Assembly: GCA_964581355.1 (NCBI GenBank)
Contig: CAZOOA010000031.1
Coordinates: forward strand, 1-32,301
Length of the DNA: 32,301 bases
Reading direction: 5' to 3'
Source: CAZOOA01 sp964581355
GTDB lineage: Bacteria > Bacillota > Dethiobacteria > DTU022 > UBA8154
Both the position numbers and the translations under genes were made by a program. Positions 31,552 to 32,301 of the stretch are shown here, one piece after another (position 1 is the stretch's first letter; each line of letters starts with the position of its first letter). The notes under the pieces are model-generated. The model searched no databases and was not told where the DNA came from. It saw only the letters and a list, made by a program, of their open reading frames with translations.

Positions 31552-31601
31552 ATGTATAAAAAGATACAGGGACGGCCGTCAGCAAACAACCGCCCCTGTA
31601 T
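31552..31601 (-). terminator. Rho-independent terminator behind the flgE-like gene
   Basis: ATACAGGG/CCCTGTAT arms (31594-31601 with 31564-31571) enclose a GC-rich loop, followed on the - strand by CTTTTTATAC. It lies 5 bases after the stop codon. Confidence 0.8.
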
Positions 31602-31606
31602 TTATC

Positions 31607-32301
31607 CTACCGTTTCATGTTCACCAGCTCTGTCAAGACCTCATCGGAAGTGGTGATCATCCGTGTATTGGCCTGAAAAGCCCGGTTGGTGGTAATCATT
31701 TCCGTAAACTCCCGGGACAGGTCCACGTTGGACATTTCCAAAGAGCGGGCCTGGATCATGCCCCGACCCATCTCTCCCGGAACACCGATCCGCGCATCCC
31801 CGGAGTTGGCCGTGATGTCGTAGAGATTGTTGCCCAGCTTCTGCAGACCTTCGGGGTTGGAGAAAGAAGCCAGGGAAATCTGCCCCAGGGTCCTCATCAT
31901 CCCGTTGGTGTAGACACCGGTAACCACGCCGCTTTCCTCCACTTCAAAAGTGCTCAGTTCCCCGGCGGCAAAGCCGTCCTGCTCCCGGATAAAAGCGTTG
32001 CTGGTCTCGGAAAGCTGGACCAGGTCGGCAAAGTCGGGCATCACTTCCATGTCCTCTGCATCGGTGCAGAGGTCGGGGCCATCCACTTCGAAAGCGTTGA
32101 TCTCCGAGGCATCGGCATCAAAACGCCCCCCCGAGGTAAAGGCCACCGTTCCCGTATTGTTCTCCAGCTCAATGGTCGGGTCGGCAGCGTTAATGCTGTA
32201 AGACCATTTGTTGCCATCCCCCTCGACCTTGGGATGCTTGGTAAAGGAAACCTTCAGTTCGTGACGGTTCCCCAGGGAATCGTAGAGATAGCTGTCGTAC
32301 A
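31607..32301 (-). CDS. flgE: Flagellar hook protein FlgE, C-terminal part
   Basis: The frame is open to the window edge, so the gene continues outside; 231 codons are visible. The first residues (YDSYLYDSLGNRHELKVSF) match the central hook domain, and the end matches the family C-terminus: YTNGMMRTLGQISLASFSNP, LQKLGNNLYDIT, then LEMSNVDLSREFTEMI and TNRAFQANTRMITTSDEVL. FlgE builds the hook between rod and filament and is exported by the flagellar apparatus. A cysteine (DLCTDAED) in the variable domain is unusual for an exported hook protein. FlgE and the related FlgG/FlgK share the C-terminal helix; the YDSLGN motif makes FlgE the best call. The gene is followed directly by a terminator, which separates it from motA. 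Confidence 0.9.
   Translation of the reverse strand, partial: YDSYLYDSLGNRHELKVSFTKHPKVEGDGNKWSYSINAADPTIELENNTGTVAFTSGGRFDADASEINAFEVDGPDLCTDAEDMEVMPDFADLVQLSETSNAFIREQDGFAAGELSTFEVEESGVVTGVYTNGMMRTLGQISLASFSNPEGLQKLGNNLYDITANSGDARIGVPGEMGRGMIQARSLEMSNVDLSREFTEMITTNRAFQANTRMITTSDEVLTELVNMKR

Noticed and set aside
31351..31606. A hidden flbD gene
   Set aside because: I read all three - strand frames between flgE and motA and found no FlbD-like start (MIxLTRLNG) or frame of suitable length.
1..32301. CRISPR arrays, tRNA or rRNA genes, insertion sequences
   Set aside because: I saw no regularly spaced repeats, no tRNA cloverleaf, no rRNA segment and no transposase gene.

Overview
The window looks like an endospore-forming, motile member of the Firmicutes, probably class Clostridia. 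The reasons are an alpha/beta-type small acid-soluble spore protein, a T-box riboswitch, strong AGGAGG-type ribosome binding sites with many TTG and GTG starts, CheC/CheD chemotaxis adaptation, a FliY-type motor switch, and a sigma-28 gene followed by a SwrB-like gene. No species can be named. A run of exactly 100 N (1707-1806) shows this is a draft or metagenome scaffold.

Left end (1-5600): a stretch with no recognisable gene, a spore protein gene (- strand), a PflX-like radical SAM gene (the only convincing + strand gene), the scaffold gap, a chemoreceptor gene cut by the gap, and an aminotransferase preceded by a T-box whose best specifier reads alanine.

From 5600 to the right edge is one large motility cluster, all on the - strand. 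In order of transcription it reads: flgE (partial), terminator, sigma-A promoter, motA, motB, fliL, a second fliN-like gene, fliO, fliP, fliQ, fliR, flhB, flhA, flhF, flhG, a PilZ/YcgR gene, sigD, a swrB-like gene, sigma-28 promoter, flgF, flgG, terminator, fliM, fliN, a giant fliY, cheW, cheA, cheY, cheC, cheD, cheB and cheR. It covers hook and rod parts, stator, export gate, placement GTPase and ATPase, c-di-GMP brake, late sigma factor, motor switch and the full chemotaxis pathway.

The most unusual element is the 863-residue FliY (11957-14548). It carries three CheC-like phosphatase modules in tandem before one C-terminal SpoA (FliN) domain, where FliY normally has a single CheC-like module. 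Modules 2 and 3 keep both Asp/Ser-xxx-Glu-xx-Asn active sites; module 1 has lost the Asn in both. The N-terminal CheY-binding type motif usual on FliY is missing here but is present on FliM and on both small FliN proteins, so C-ring functions seem to be redistributed among four SpoA proteins.

Other points of interest are promoters with a palindrome at or just after the start site (chemoreceptor, fliY, motA), a sigma-28 promoter bracketed by direct repeats, structured or inserted-looking DNA before flhB and before the second fliN gene, and a flhB gene with no normal start codon at the conserved N-terminus.
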